This document shows, in pieces, positions 7,073 through 14,605 of a stretch of DNA of 22,743 nucleotides (the first letter of the stretch is position 1; every line of letters starts with the position of its first letter). The notes below the pieces were generated by a model that searched no databases, had not been told where the DNA came from, and saw only the letters and a list, made by a program, of their open reading frames with translations. Origin of the DNA: Clostridium sp. (GTDB lineage Bacteria > Bacillota > Clostridia > Lachnospirales > Lachnospiraceae); assembly GCA_004554205.1 (NCBI GenBank), contig SFNH01000041.1, forward strand, positions 1-22,743. Reading direction: 5' to 3'. The position numbers and the translations under genes were made by a program.

Positions 7073-7918
7073 TTAAGTCTCCTCGTCAAACACCTGAATC
7101 TCCACCGTGGAATGTGCCGGAACGCGCTCGTTCTCGGGCGGCAACGCCATATAGTCGCCGTAGATCCAGGTCAGCACCTCATGCCAGTACCTTGACGCCA
7201 TCAGCTTCGTATCACAAAAATCCAGATCCACAATCTCGTCACACCACTCTTTTTTTAACGTCACATACAGATAATCCGGCTGGTAATTGCTGTAATACAT
7301 AAGATCGCTGCGCTTTTTTCTATCCTTCAGCGCCACGGCGCGCTGCAGCTTAAACAAAACGCTCATCGGCAAAAGGCGCCCCACGGCGGAGACGCACCCC
7401 ACCGCCGCTCTGTGAAACAGGCTGTATTTCGCAAAGTCAAGCCGGTAGCGGTGCCCCATCGAGAGAAGGTAAACGCACTTATGCAAAAAACGTGTCAGCT
7501 CCGCCTGCGCCCTTCCCGGCGGCAGCTTGTCGATGACGAATAGATCGACCCACAGATGATTCAGCTTCCCGTCGTAATACTCCATTTCCGGCGTGTCCTC
7601 GTGGGTGCGGCTGTTTTTGTAGATCACCCGCGCCGTGAAGTCAAAAAACGCCTTTCCTCCATGAAGATCGGACGGCAGCACAAGCTCCATCGTATCCGGC
7701 AGCTCCCGGCGCGCCACCTTTAGAAACGCCTCGTAATTGCTCCTGGTGAACGCGATGTCCACATCGTCATCCCACGGGATGAAGCCCTTATGGCGCACCG
7801 CGCCGAGCAACGTCCCAGCGTCGAGCATATACCTGATCTTGTATTTGCGGCAGATCCGGTCGATCTCCTTTAACATCTTTAAGTTTGTCTCGTGAACCTT
7901 TTTCAAGTCATACTGCAT
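7073..7918 (-). CDS. licD: LicD-family phosphotransferase
   Basis: LicD proteins transfer phosphocholine, or a related phospho-group, from a CDP-linked donor to a surface glycan. The family core is at residues 35-57: GTLLGAVRHKGFIPWDDDVD followed by IAF, with the acidic cluster D50-D51-D52-x-D54 for metal binding. It has 281 residues. The start at 7918 (MQYDLKKVHE) fits the N-terminus of LicD relatives; a longer frame from 7960 would run through the short repeat at 7937-7968 and is rejected. AGGG lies about 10 bases upstream, a modest ribosome site. It lies between rfbH and the GtrB-like gene. No licA (choline kinase) or licC (cytidylyltransferase) is in the window, so the transferred group is not certain to be phosphocholine. 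Confidence 0.82.
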   Translation of the reverse strand: MQYDLKKVHETNLKMLKEIDRICRKYKIRYMLDAGTLLGAVRHKGFIPWDDDVDIAFTRSNYEAFLKVARRELPDTMELVLPSDLHGGKAFFDFTARVIYKNSRTHEDTPEMEYYDGKLNHLWVDLFVIDKLPPGRAQAELTRFLHKCVYLLSMGHRYRLDFAKYSLFHRAAVGCVSAVGRLLPMSVLFKLQRAVALKDRKKRSDLMYYSNYQPDYLYVTLKKEWCDEIVDLDFCDTKLMASRYWHEVLTWIYGDYMALPPENERVPAHSTVEIQVFDEET

Positions 7919-7936
7919 ACCACTCGCCCTTTTCCG

Positions 7937-7968
7937 GCAACTGTTCAGCCATGCGCTCAAACAGCCGC
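7937..7968. mobile_element. Short IS66-end-like element, 32 bp, overlapping the rfbH stop
   Basis: On the plus strand it begins GCAACTGTTCAGCCATGCGC and ends AACAGCCGC. It has the same length and layout as the 32-bp element at 22638-22669, with weaker inverted ends. The flanks are CTTTTCCG (7929-7936) and CTTTTCTA (7969-7976), a direct repeat at six of eight positions. The last codons and stop of rfbH fall inside it. Confidence 0.45.
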
Positions 7969-9312
7969 CTTTTCTACAGATTTAAGCGCCTCGTGGATCA
8001 CCCGCGCCATCTCGTCGATCATCTCATCGCTCATGCCCGGATAGACGCCGACCCAGAAGGTGTCCCGCATGATCCGGTCCGTGGCGCTTAAATCACCCAC
8101 TACCCGGTAGCCGCGCTTCTCCGCCCGCATCTGGTCGAAGCAGGGGTGTCGTGTAATATTGCCCGCAAACAGCATCCTCGTCTGGATGCCTCTGCTCTCG
8201 ATGTGGCGCACCACCGCGTTGCGGTCGATTCCCTCCCGGCATGTGATGAGGAAGCCGAACCAGCTCGGCACGGAATTCTCACACGCCTCCGGCAGGATCA
8301 GCCTGTCCGCCGTGTCGGAGAGCGCCGCCCTTAACCGGTCGAAATTGTGGCGCCTGCGCTCCACAAACCCCGGGAACTTGTCAAGCTGGGCGCAGCCGAC
8401 CGCCGCCTGCATATCGGTCGCCTTTAAATTGTATCCAAAATGCGAGTAAACGTATTTGTGGTCGTATCCAGGCGGCAGCTCTCCGTACTTTCCGTCAAAG
8501 CGGTGGCCGCAGAGATTGTCCATCCCGGACGGACACACGCAGTCGCGCCCCCAGTCGCGAAGGGAGCGGATGATCTTATTTAAGAGCGGGTTGTCCGTAT
8601 ACACGGCTCCGCCCTCACCCATCGTCATATGGTGCGGCGGATAGAAGCTGGAGGTCCCGATATCTCCGAAGGTTCCGGTAAATCTCTCCTCGCCGAGAAG
8701 GCTGTAACGGCTCCCGAGCGCGTCGCAGTTGTCCTCGATAAGCCACAGCCCATGCCGGTCGCAAAAGCCCTTTACCGCCTTAATGTCAAAGGGATTCCCC
8801 AGCGTGTGGGCGATCATCACCGCCTTCGTCCTATCCGAGTACGCCGCCTCAAGCTGGCTTACGTCGATATTGTACTGCGGGATCGTCACGTCCACAAACA
8901 CCGGCACCGCCCCGTACTGGATCGCCGGCGTCACCGTGGTGGGAAATCCCGCCGCCACCGTGATGATCTCATCGCCCGGACGCACCTGCCGCTCCTTAAG
9001 AAGCGGTGAGGTGAGCGCCATAAACGCCAGAAGGTTCGCGGACGAGCCCGAGTTTACAAGCGCGCAGTAGCGCACATTAAGATACGAGGCGAGCTTTTTC
9101 TCAAACTCGTCCGTAAAGCGCCCGGAGGTCAGCCAGAATTCCAGAGCGCTGTCCACCAGATTCACCATCTCCGCAGCGTCATAGACGCGGGAGGCATACG
9201 GGATCCGGTCCCCCGGCTCGTACGGCTTTTTATCCTTAATATGATACGTCTCGCAGTAATCCGCCACCAGCTCAAGAATCTCCTGGCGCGCCTGCTCCTT
9301 CGTCTTCTCCAT
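7957..9312 (-). CDS. rfbH: CDP-4-keto-6-deoxyglucose 3-dehydratase (E1)
   Basis: PMP- and [2Fe-2S]-dependent enzyme that removes the C3 hydroxyl of CDP-4-keto-6-deoxy-D-glucose, the committed step to 3,6-dideoxyhexoses. It has an aminotransferase fold, but the usual PLP lysine is replaced by histidine (SFYPPHHMTMGEGGA, H227-H228), the mark of this family. Cluster cysteines are C196 (EDNCDALGS), C258, C260 and C268 (CVCPSGMDNLC). The family spacing after the first cysteine is normally 57 residues; here it is 61 because of a small insertion around SLLGEERFTG. There are 451 residues from the ATG at 9312, which begins the family N-terminus (MEKTKEQARQEI); the longer frame to 9534 overlaps rfbG and is rejected. 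The partner reductase (E3) is not in the window. Confidence 0.93.
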   Translation of the reverse strand: MEKTKEQARQEILELVADYCETYHIKDKKPYEPGDRIPYASRVYDAAEMVNLVDSALEFWLTSGRFTDEFEKKLASYLNVRYCALVNSGSSANLLAFMALTSPLLKERQVRPGDEIITVAAGFPTTVTPAIQYGAVPVFVDVTIPQYNIDVSQLEAAYSDRTKAVMIAHTLGNPFDIKAVKGFCDRHGLWLIEDNCDALGSRYSLLGEERFTGTFGDIGTSSFYPPHHMTMGEGGAVYTDNPLLNKIIRSLRDWGRDCVCPSGMDNLCGHRFDGKYGELPPGYDHKYVYSHFGYNLKATDMQAAVGCAQLDKFPGFVERRRHNFDRLRAALSDTADRLILPEACENSVPSWFGFLITCREGIDRNAVVRHIESRGIQTRMLFAGNITRHPCFDQMRAEKRGYRVVGDLSATDRIMRDTFWVGVYPGMSDEMIDEMARVIHEALKSVEKAAV

Positions 9313-9351
9313 AAGTTCCCGTCTTCCTTTCTGTCTCAATTCGCTTTGCGT

Positions 9352-9378
9352 GTAACTGTTCAGTACCTTCACAGTTAC
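9352..9378. mobile_element. Short IS66-end-like element, 27 bp, between rfbG and rfbH
   Basis: Begins GTAACTGTTCAG and ends TTCACAGTTAC; the outer 8 bases (GTAACTGT / ACAGTTAC) are a perfect inverted repeat. It is flanked by CTTTGCGT (9344-9351) and TTTTGCGT (9379-9386), an 8-bp direct repeat with one mismatch. It lies in the 88-base gap before rfbH and would form a hairpin in the transcript. Confidence 0.65.
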
Positions 9379-9400
9379 TTTTGCGTCCCTGAAGATACCG

Positions 9401-10471
9401 TCAGAACGATCCGGCGTACTCCCTGATCTGCTTGTCCATGACCGCCCGCATATCCTCGCCGCCAAGGTACGCCTTCGACCAGGAGACGGTCTTCTCCACC
9501 GCTTCGCGGATATGCCACCTGGGGTTCCAGCCAAACACGCTCTTAAGCTTCGAGCAGTCCAGCTTTAAAAAGGAAGCCTCATGCGGCCCGCCGTCGTGGC
9601 GGTTTACCCAGGACGATTTATCGCCCCACAGCTCGCAGAACATCGTCACAAGCTCGCCCGCGGTAACGCAGTCGCAGTCGTCGGGGCCCACATTATAATA
9701 TCCCTGATAACGGGTATCCTCATACTGCCTCTGCGCGATCATAAGATAGGCAAACAGCGGCTCGAGCACATGTTGAAACGGGCGTGTCGAGTAGGGATTT
9801 CTCACCGCGATCTCCTTTCCCGACGCCACGGCGCGCACACAGTCCGGGATAATGCGGTCGTTCGCGAAATCGCCGCCGCCGATCACATTTCCGGCGCGCG
9901 CAGTCGATATGGCGCAATGTCCGTCGCTGAAAAAAGATTTCGTGTAGCTGTGGGTCACAAGCTCCGAGCAGGACTTACTGTTGGAATAGGGGTCGTAGCC
10001 GTCGAGCGGGTCGCACTCCCGGTAGCCGTACTCCCACTCCCGATTCTCATACACCTTGTCCGTCGTCACATTTAACACCGACTTCACCGACGGCGTAAGG
10101 CGCACGCACTCGAGAAGATTGACCGTCCCCATCACATTCGTCTCATAGGTGCCGACCGGATCGCGGTACGAATCCCGCACGATCGGCTGCGCCGCCAGAT
10201 GGATCACGAGCTCCGGCCGCACTCGCTCAAATACCTGCTTTAGATGGGCGAGATCCCGGATATCCCCGATCACCGAATCCACAGTATCGTCAAGCCCCGC
10301 GATCTTAAAAAGCGCCGGGTCGGTTGGCGCCTCAAGCGCGTAGCCTGTCACACTCGCGCCCGCGAGCGTCAGGATTCGGACAAGCCACGCGCCCTTAAAG
10401 CCGGTATGCCCGGTGACGAGCACCTTTTTTCCATTATAGAATTCTCTGCATGCTTCCAGATTATAGTCCAT
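9401..10471 (-). CDS. rfbG: CDP-glucose 4,6-dehydratase
   Basis: NAD-dependent short-chain dehydrogenase-type enzyme that turns CDP-glucose into CDP-4-keto-6-deoxyglucose in the cytoplasm. Residues 17-30 (VLVTGHTGFKGAWL) hold the G21-x2-G24-x2-G27 nucleotide site. TTDKVY at 136-141 supplies the catalytic Thr/Asp region, and Y162-x3-K166 (DPYSNSK) is the catalytic pair. RPFQHVLEP is also typical of the subfamily. There are 356 residues. The start at 10471 (MDYNLEACREFY) has AGGAGAAG upstream; the longer frame would overlap rfbF by 82 bases. It sits between rfbF (23-base gap) and rfbH, in pathway order. Confidence 0.95.
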   Translation of the reverse strand: MDYNLEACREFYNGKKVLVTGHTGFKGAWLVRILTLAGASVTGYALEAPTDPALFKIAGLDDTVDSVIGDIRDLAHLKQVFERVRPELVIHLAAQPIVRDSYRDPVGTYETNVMGTVNLLECVRLTPSVKSVLNVTTDKVYENREWEYGYRECDPLDGYDPYSNSKSCSELVTHSYTKSFFSDGHCAISTARAGNVIGGGDFANDRIIPDCVRAVASGKEIAVRNPYSTRPFQHVLEPLFAYLMIAQRQYEDTRYQGYYNVGPDDCDCVTAGELVTMFCELWGDKSSWVNRHDGGPHEASFLKLDCSKLKSVFGWNPRWHIREAVEKTVSWSKAYLGGEDMRAVMDKQIREYAGSF

Positions 10472-10494
10472 CTCTCTTCTCCTGCCTGATTTGC

Positions 10495-11268
10495 TTACTT
10501 CCAGATCTTCCACGGCGCCGCTCCCGACTGCCAGAGCTCCTCCAGTCTCTTCATCTCCCGCTGGGTGTCCATGCACTGCCAGAAGCCGCCGTGGTAGAAT
10601 GACATGAGCTGTCCCTCCGCGGCCAGACGCTGCATCGGCTCCCGCTCAAACACGGTCGTATCGTCCTTTAAATAGGAAAAAATCTCCGGATTTAACACCA
10701 TGAAGCCGCCGTTGATGATCGCGCCGTCCGTCACGGATTTCTCGCGGAAGGAGCGCACCTCGCCCGACGGAGCGATGTCGAGCACGCCCTTTTGCTGGCC
10801 GATATTTACCGTGGTGATCGTCGCGGTCTTCCCGTGGCTTCTGTGAAAGCGCACAAGCGCGTCAAGATCCACATTGCAGACCCCGTCGCCGTAGGTCAGC
10901 ATGAACGGTTCATTCCCGATGTAGGGCTCGATCCGCTTCACCCTGCCTCCGGTCATGGTGTTAAGCCCCGTATCCACAAGCGTCACCTTCCACGGCTCGG
11001 AGTAATTATTGTGAACCTCCATCTTATTATTTGCCAGATCAAAGGTCACATCGGAGGTGTGCAGGAAATAATCCGCAAAAAACTCCTTCACCACATACTG
11101 CTTGTAGCCTAAACAGATCACAAACTCATGGAATCCGAACTCCGAATAGTACTTCATAATATGCCACAGGATCGGCCGCCCGCCGATCTCGATCATCGGC
11201 TTCGGCTTTAAGTGGCTCTCCTCGCTGATCCTCGTTCCCAAGCCTCCCGCCAGAATTACAACCTTCAT
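10495..11268 (-). CDS. rfbF: Glucose-1-phosphate cytidylyltransferase
   Basis: Makes CDP-glucose from CTP and glucose 1-phosphate, the first step of the CDP-dideoxyhexose branch. The 257 residues equal the family length. The nucleotidyltransferase signature LAGGLGTRISEESHLKPKPM lies at residues 6-25, the ILWHIMKYY block follows, and LTYGDGVCNVD carries the metal-binding Asp. The C-terminus (GGFWQCMDTQREMKRLEELW) is diagnostic for RfbF rather than RfbA or GalU. AAAGGAGAG lies just before the ATG. A gap of 31 bases separates it from the GT-C-like gene upstream. Confidence 0.96.
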   Translation of the reverse strand: MKVVILAGGLGTRISEESHLKPKPMIEIGGRPILWHIMKYYSEFGFHEFVICLGYKQYVVKEFFADYFLHTSDVTFDLANNKMEVHNNYSEPWKVTLVDTGLNTMTGGRVKRIEPYIGNEPFMLTYGDGVCNVDLDALVRFHRSHGKTATITTVNIGQQKGVLDIAPSGEVRSFREKSVTDGAIINGGFMVLNPEIFSYLKDDTTVFEREPMQRLAAEGQLMSFYHGGFWQCMDTQREMKRLEELWQSGAAPWKIWK

Positions 11269-11299
11269 ATTCTCTCCTTTGCACTCTCCTTTTTTGCGC

Positions 11300-13180
11300 T
11301 TAATCCGCCGTCATGTTTAACAGAACCGCAAGCCGCGTCTCCCCGCGCTTCTCAAGCGCGTTCGGCACATAGAAATTACTCTCAAACCTAAGCCTCACCG
11401 GCTCGTAGGGACTTGCCTCGATCACACACTCCTTGACATTCGTGTCAAAGTTCAGATACTCCCGCGGCTCTTCGTTTACATAAACCGTCATCCACTGGTC
11501 GTCCGTCAAATCTCTCGGATACTGGAACTGCAGGTGAATCTTTCCGGTGCTGCCCGCCATCACCTGCACCTCGGCACGCTCGTCGAGCCAGCCGTCATCG
11601 TAAAATCCGTAGATGGGACGGCACTTGAACACGTCCACCGCATGGGTCACATCCTGGAAGCGGTTGTGCTCCGGATCCTCCCCGATCACCAGCATCTCAT
11701 CGTTCACCAGCCCGATCTCGCGCACATCCTGAACGTGCACTACCTTCGTGCTGTCCTCCCTGTTCAGCTTGTCAAACACCTTAAAGAAATTCTCCTCGGT
11801 AAACTCGCTCATCTCAAAGTCATCGCCGACGATGTAGATCGTCTTTCCGAAAATGCCGACGCCGTAATTGCCGTAGGTCTCCTCCGCCAGCGAATTGTAG
11901 CGCTCCTGATCCGCCCAATAGTAGAGATTGGGAAACAGCCCGCGGTAGTAGGTCTCTACCATAAGCATCAAAAGCACATAGACGCTTATCATGCCGAGAT
12001 ACGGGATGGCCTGATCCCAGCGTCCCTGCTCTGTCATCTCCTCTGTGACAACCCCGTACATCCAGGACAAAAACAGAAGCGCCGCCGCGTAGGACACATA
12101 GACCCAGCGCATTTCCACGCGGATCGTCACGCTGGAGCACACAATGCACGCCCCGATAAATGCCACAAACAAGACCGCCGTCGGCAGGTACTTAAGGCTC
12201 TTCTTCCCCATGCGGATCAGCTTTATAATGAATACCGCCGTCAGCATCACAAGCATCAGGTCGGCAACCGCGATAAGCGCCATGACCCATAGCGGCGCTT
12301 CTCTGAAATTCTGACCGTTTAAGTAATCCGGCCCCGCATTGATCCCAAACAGATACGCGATCTGGCTCATCACAAAGCGGAACACCGAGCTTACCGAGAT
12401 TGTATCAATCACATCCGTGCCGCCGGTCCCCGCCGGAGACACCGTTCCTATGAAGATCAGGCGAAGCAGCTGGACGAAGATAAAACCTCCCGTCGGCGCG
12501 AGCCAGAGCCGCAGGTCCCTCGCCCGCTTAAACAAAAGCACGATAAAGAAAAGCGGAAGCAGCGCCATGTACCGCTCATGCACAAAGCAGACCGCCACAT
12601 ACAGAGACGACGCCAGAAAGATCCGGCTGTTCCCCTTACCGTCCTTCTCATTCAGATACCCGTACAGAAGATAGAGCACCGCGATCGCCAGCCACATTGC
12701 CATGGTCTCCATCAGGCCGAGCGCCTGCCCGATCTGATAGTAGGACATTCTCGAAGCCAGAAAGATCAGCGCGCACGACACGCCGACACAGACCGAGCGG
12801 CTGAATTTCCTCGCGATCCTGTACAGCGTGTAGGCAAGCCCCGTGTTGAGAAGAATATTGAACGGAACATACCAGTTTATATGCGTGCCGAACAGCTTCA
12901 TCTGAATCCAGGACACCAGATTGTAGAGCACGCGGAAACGCGTGCCGCCGCTCTCAAACACCGCCTCAAAAAACGAAACGTCATTGTAGCAGAACCACTG
13001 ATATAGGTCATCCATATAAAGCCCCTTAAGCTCCATATGGCGGTTGATAAAGAACGCGAAGCCTGTCAGAAACAGGATCACCAGCAAGTCGGTCTTCCGC
13101 TCCCGCGCGCGCCTCGTCCACTCCTGGCGCTGCCAGATATCTGCCGTGGGCTTCCCCGAATACTCCATCTGTCTCTCCAT
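11300..13180 (-). CDS. Polytopic GT-C-like membrane glycosyltransferase
   Basis: Probable membrane glycosyltransferase that uses a polyprenyl-phosphate sugar and acts on the outer face; the family is not recognised beyond this. It has 626 residues from the ATG at 13180 (AGGAG upstream, inside the end of the preceding gene). After a basic 30-residue N-terminus, TM1 spans about 31-47. The first outer loop carries Y55-M-D57-D58-L, the acidic pair expected near the start of GT-C enzymes. About ten further hydrophobic segments follow up to about residue 412, then a soluble domain (413-626) rich in beta-like stretches that should lie outside. It sits 31 bases before rfbF and 5 bases after the GT2 gene. 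A polymerase role was considered but no Wzy feature was evident. Confidence 0.65.
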   Translation of the reverse strand: MERQMEYSGKPTADIWQRQEWTRRARERKTDLLVILFLTGFAFFINRHMELKGLYMDDLYQWFCYNDVSFFEAVFESGGTRFRVLYNLVSWIQMKLFGTHINWYVPFNILLNTGLAYTLYRIARKFSRSVCVGVSCALIFLASRMSYYQIGQALGLMETMAMWLAIAVLYLLYGYLNEKDGKGNSRIFLASSLYVAVCFVHERYMALLPLFFIVLLFKRARDLRLWLAPTGGFIFVQLLRLIFIGTVSPAGTGGTDVIDTISVSSVFRFVMSQIAYLFGINAGPDYLNGQNFREAPLWVMALIAVADLMLVMLTAVFIIKLIRMGKKSLKYLPTAVLFVAFIGACIVCSSVTIRVEMRWVYVSYAAALLFLSWMYGVVTEEMTEQGRWDQAIPYLGMISVYVLLMLMVETYYRGLFPNLYYWADQERYNSLAEETYGNYGVGIFGKTIYIVGDDFEMSEFTEENFFKVFDKLNREDSTKVVHVQDVREIGLVNDEMLVIGEDPEHNRFQDVTHAVDVFKCRPIYGFYDDGWLDERAEVQVMAGSTGKIHLQFQYPRDLTDDQWMTVYVNEEPREYLNFDTNVKECVIEASPYEPVRLRFESNFYVPNALEKRGETRLAVLLNMTAD

Positions 13181-13185
13181 TTTCC

Positions 13186-13989
13186 TTATTTCTCCTGTAT
13201 CTGTTCTGATTGATACTGTGCGTATGCACGCCGGTAAAACCACATGATCCCCTTCACCACGGGCCCCGGCCAGATCTTGAGGAACATCGCTTCCTCCTCC
13301 GCCGCCCGCCGATGATCCCGGGTATACATTTTCGTCGTCGCCCCGTCATGGATCCGATACCGGATCAACGGCTTTTCCACACACACAAACCGCCCCGGCC
13401 GCTTCGCGAGCTTCCACATCGTGTCCCAGTCTAACGCAAATTTGTAAGGGGAGTCAAAGATCGGCAGCCCCAGCGCTTCCTTATCGTAGGTGCAGGACGG
13501 GCAGATGATCGGGTTCCCGAAGATGAGCGCCGCCCGCTTCACGAAAGTCCGGTCAGCAATCCTGTGAAACCGCAGAGGCAGCCTCAGCACGCGCTTTATA
13601 TGCTGCACAGCCCCCGGTCTCTCCTTCCTCTCTCCCCGGACAATGGCGCAGTCCGTGGTGAACACCGTCGTATCCGGGTACTTCGCCCAGCATTCCTGCA
13701 CCGCCCTCGCGTAGTCCCTGTGGTAGCAGTCGTCCTGATGGGCAATCGTCACAAGCCTCGTCCCCGCCCTCTCACACGCGAAATTCCAGTCGTCCTGTAT
13801 ATCGCTCTCGCCGTCGCGCACATAGAGCGGCAGATCAAACCTTTCTGCAAGCGCCCGGATATGATCGCTTGGCGTGGACGTGCAGAGGATGATCTGCGAC
13901 GGAACCGACTGGCGCTTTAATGACCGGATGCACGCCTCAAGATACGGCGAATCCTTATAGGCGCAAACCGCAAATGTATGGCTGACCAT
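13186..13989 (-). CDS. Family 2 glycosyltransferase
   Basis: Cytoplasmic GT-A fold glycosyltransferase for assembling the repeat unit. It begins HTFAVCAYKDSPYLEACIRS, the GT2 entry motif, and has the D86-D87 metal site in AHQDDCYH. Later features are NPIICPSCTYDKE and DWDTMWKLA, where the Asp of the acceptor region is expected. There are 267 residues and no membrane segment, though the tail is basic and aromatic (GIMWFYRRAYAQYQ) and may touch the membrane. It starts 3 bases after the gmhA stop, so translational coupling is likely. Donor and acceptor are unknown; heptose or dideoxyhexose transfer would fit the context. Confidence 0.82.
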   Translation of the reverse strand: MVSHTFAVCAYKDSPYLEACIRSLKRQSVPSQIILCTSTPSDHIRALAERFDLPLYVRDGESDIQDDWNFACERAGTRLVTIAHQDDCYHRDYARAVQECWAKYPDTTVFTTDCAIVRGERKERPGAVQHIKRVLRLPLRFHRIADRTFVKRAALIFGNPIICPSCTYDKEALGLPIFDSPYKFALDWDTMWKLAKRPGRFVCVEKPLIRYRIHDGATTKMYTRDHRRAAEEEAMFLKIWPGPVVKGIMWFYRRAYAQYQSEQIQEK

Positions 13990-13992
13990 CGC

Positions 13993-14595
13993 TCACTCTC
14001 CCGCTCCGAAGAAGCGCTCCTCCAAGAGCTCCGGGGCAATGAGCGCCACGTCGGCGCGCCGCGAAAGCTTCCCGCCGTCCCGGCCCGTCAGGCCGATGAC
14101 CTTTAAGCCCTTCGCCTTCGCCACTGTGACCGCGTAATCCACATTTTTCGAGTTCCCCGAGGTGGAGATACCCAAAAACACATCGCCCCTCCTGCCGTAG
14201 CCGCAGAGTTGCTGCGCGAGCACCATATCCGCGTCCACGTCATTGGCAAACGCCGTGGAAAATGCCGCGTGGCCGGTGAGCGCGATCGCCGTCAGGCTCC
14301 CCTGAAGGCTGTCCGCGAGTGCGCCGCCGTGCGCCTCATCCGCCTCGCGGAGGCGCTCCTTCAAATCTTCCGGCAGCTCCCGGCGCTTCACAAAGCCCTT
14401 CATCAGCTCCCCGACGATGTGCTCCGCGTCCGCGCAGCTCCCGCCGTTTCCGGCGATCAGAAGCTTGCCGCCGTTCTCATAGCAGCGCTCCATCACCTCA
14501 TAGGCGTCGAGGATCTGCGCCCGGATCGGCCTTAGCTTCGGGTAACGCTCCAAAAGCTCATCAAGGATCGCCTGCTGTTTTTCCGTCAATCTCAT
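13993..14595 (-). CDS. gmhA: Sedoheptulose-7-phosphate isomerase, C-terminally altered
   Basis: SIS-domain enzyme that turns sedoheptulose 7-phosphate into D-glycero-D-manno-heptose 7-phosphate. The core is clear: GGKLLIAGNGGSCADAEHIV at 42-61 with zinc ligands H59 and E63, GNGGS phosphate loop, FANDVDADM and LGISTSGNSKNV. The end is wrong: after ADVALIAPE (181-189) the family normally has a helix of the T-x-K-x-Q-E-x-H-L type, with the Gln and His that complete the zinc site. Here APE joins directly to LLEERFFGAGE and stop, as if about 18 codons were lost in frame. The start at 14595 (AGGAGAG upstream, 10 bases after gmhB) gives 200 residues. Either the enzyme is inactive, or another isomerase works, or the sequence has an error. 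Confidence 0.85.
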   Translation of the reverse strand: MRLTEKQQAILDELLERYPKLRPIRAQILDAYEVMERCYENGGKLLIAGNGGSCADAEHIVGELMKGFVKRRELPEDLKERLREADEAHGGALADSLQGSLTAIALTGHAAFSTAFANDVDADMVLAQQLCGYGRRGDVFLGISTSGNSKNVDYAVTVAKAKGLKVIGLTGRDGGKLSRRADVALIAPELLEERFFGAGE

Positions 14596-14605
14596 CTTTT
14601 CTCTC

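Noticed and set aside
7957..9534. Long version of rfbH beginning at 9534
   Set aside because: It would overlap rfbG by 134 bases and add about 74 Arg/Ser-rich residues not found in the family; the ATG at 9312 gives the normal N-terminus.
11534..12292. 252-codon open frame on the plus strand
   Set aside because: Antisense of the GT-C-like membrane gene. Its His/Arg/Val-rich composition is the usual product of reading a GC-rich gene backwards, and it has no ribosome site or family motif.
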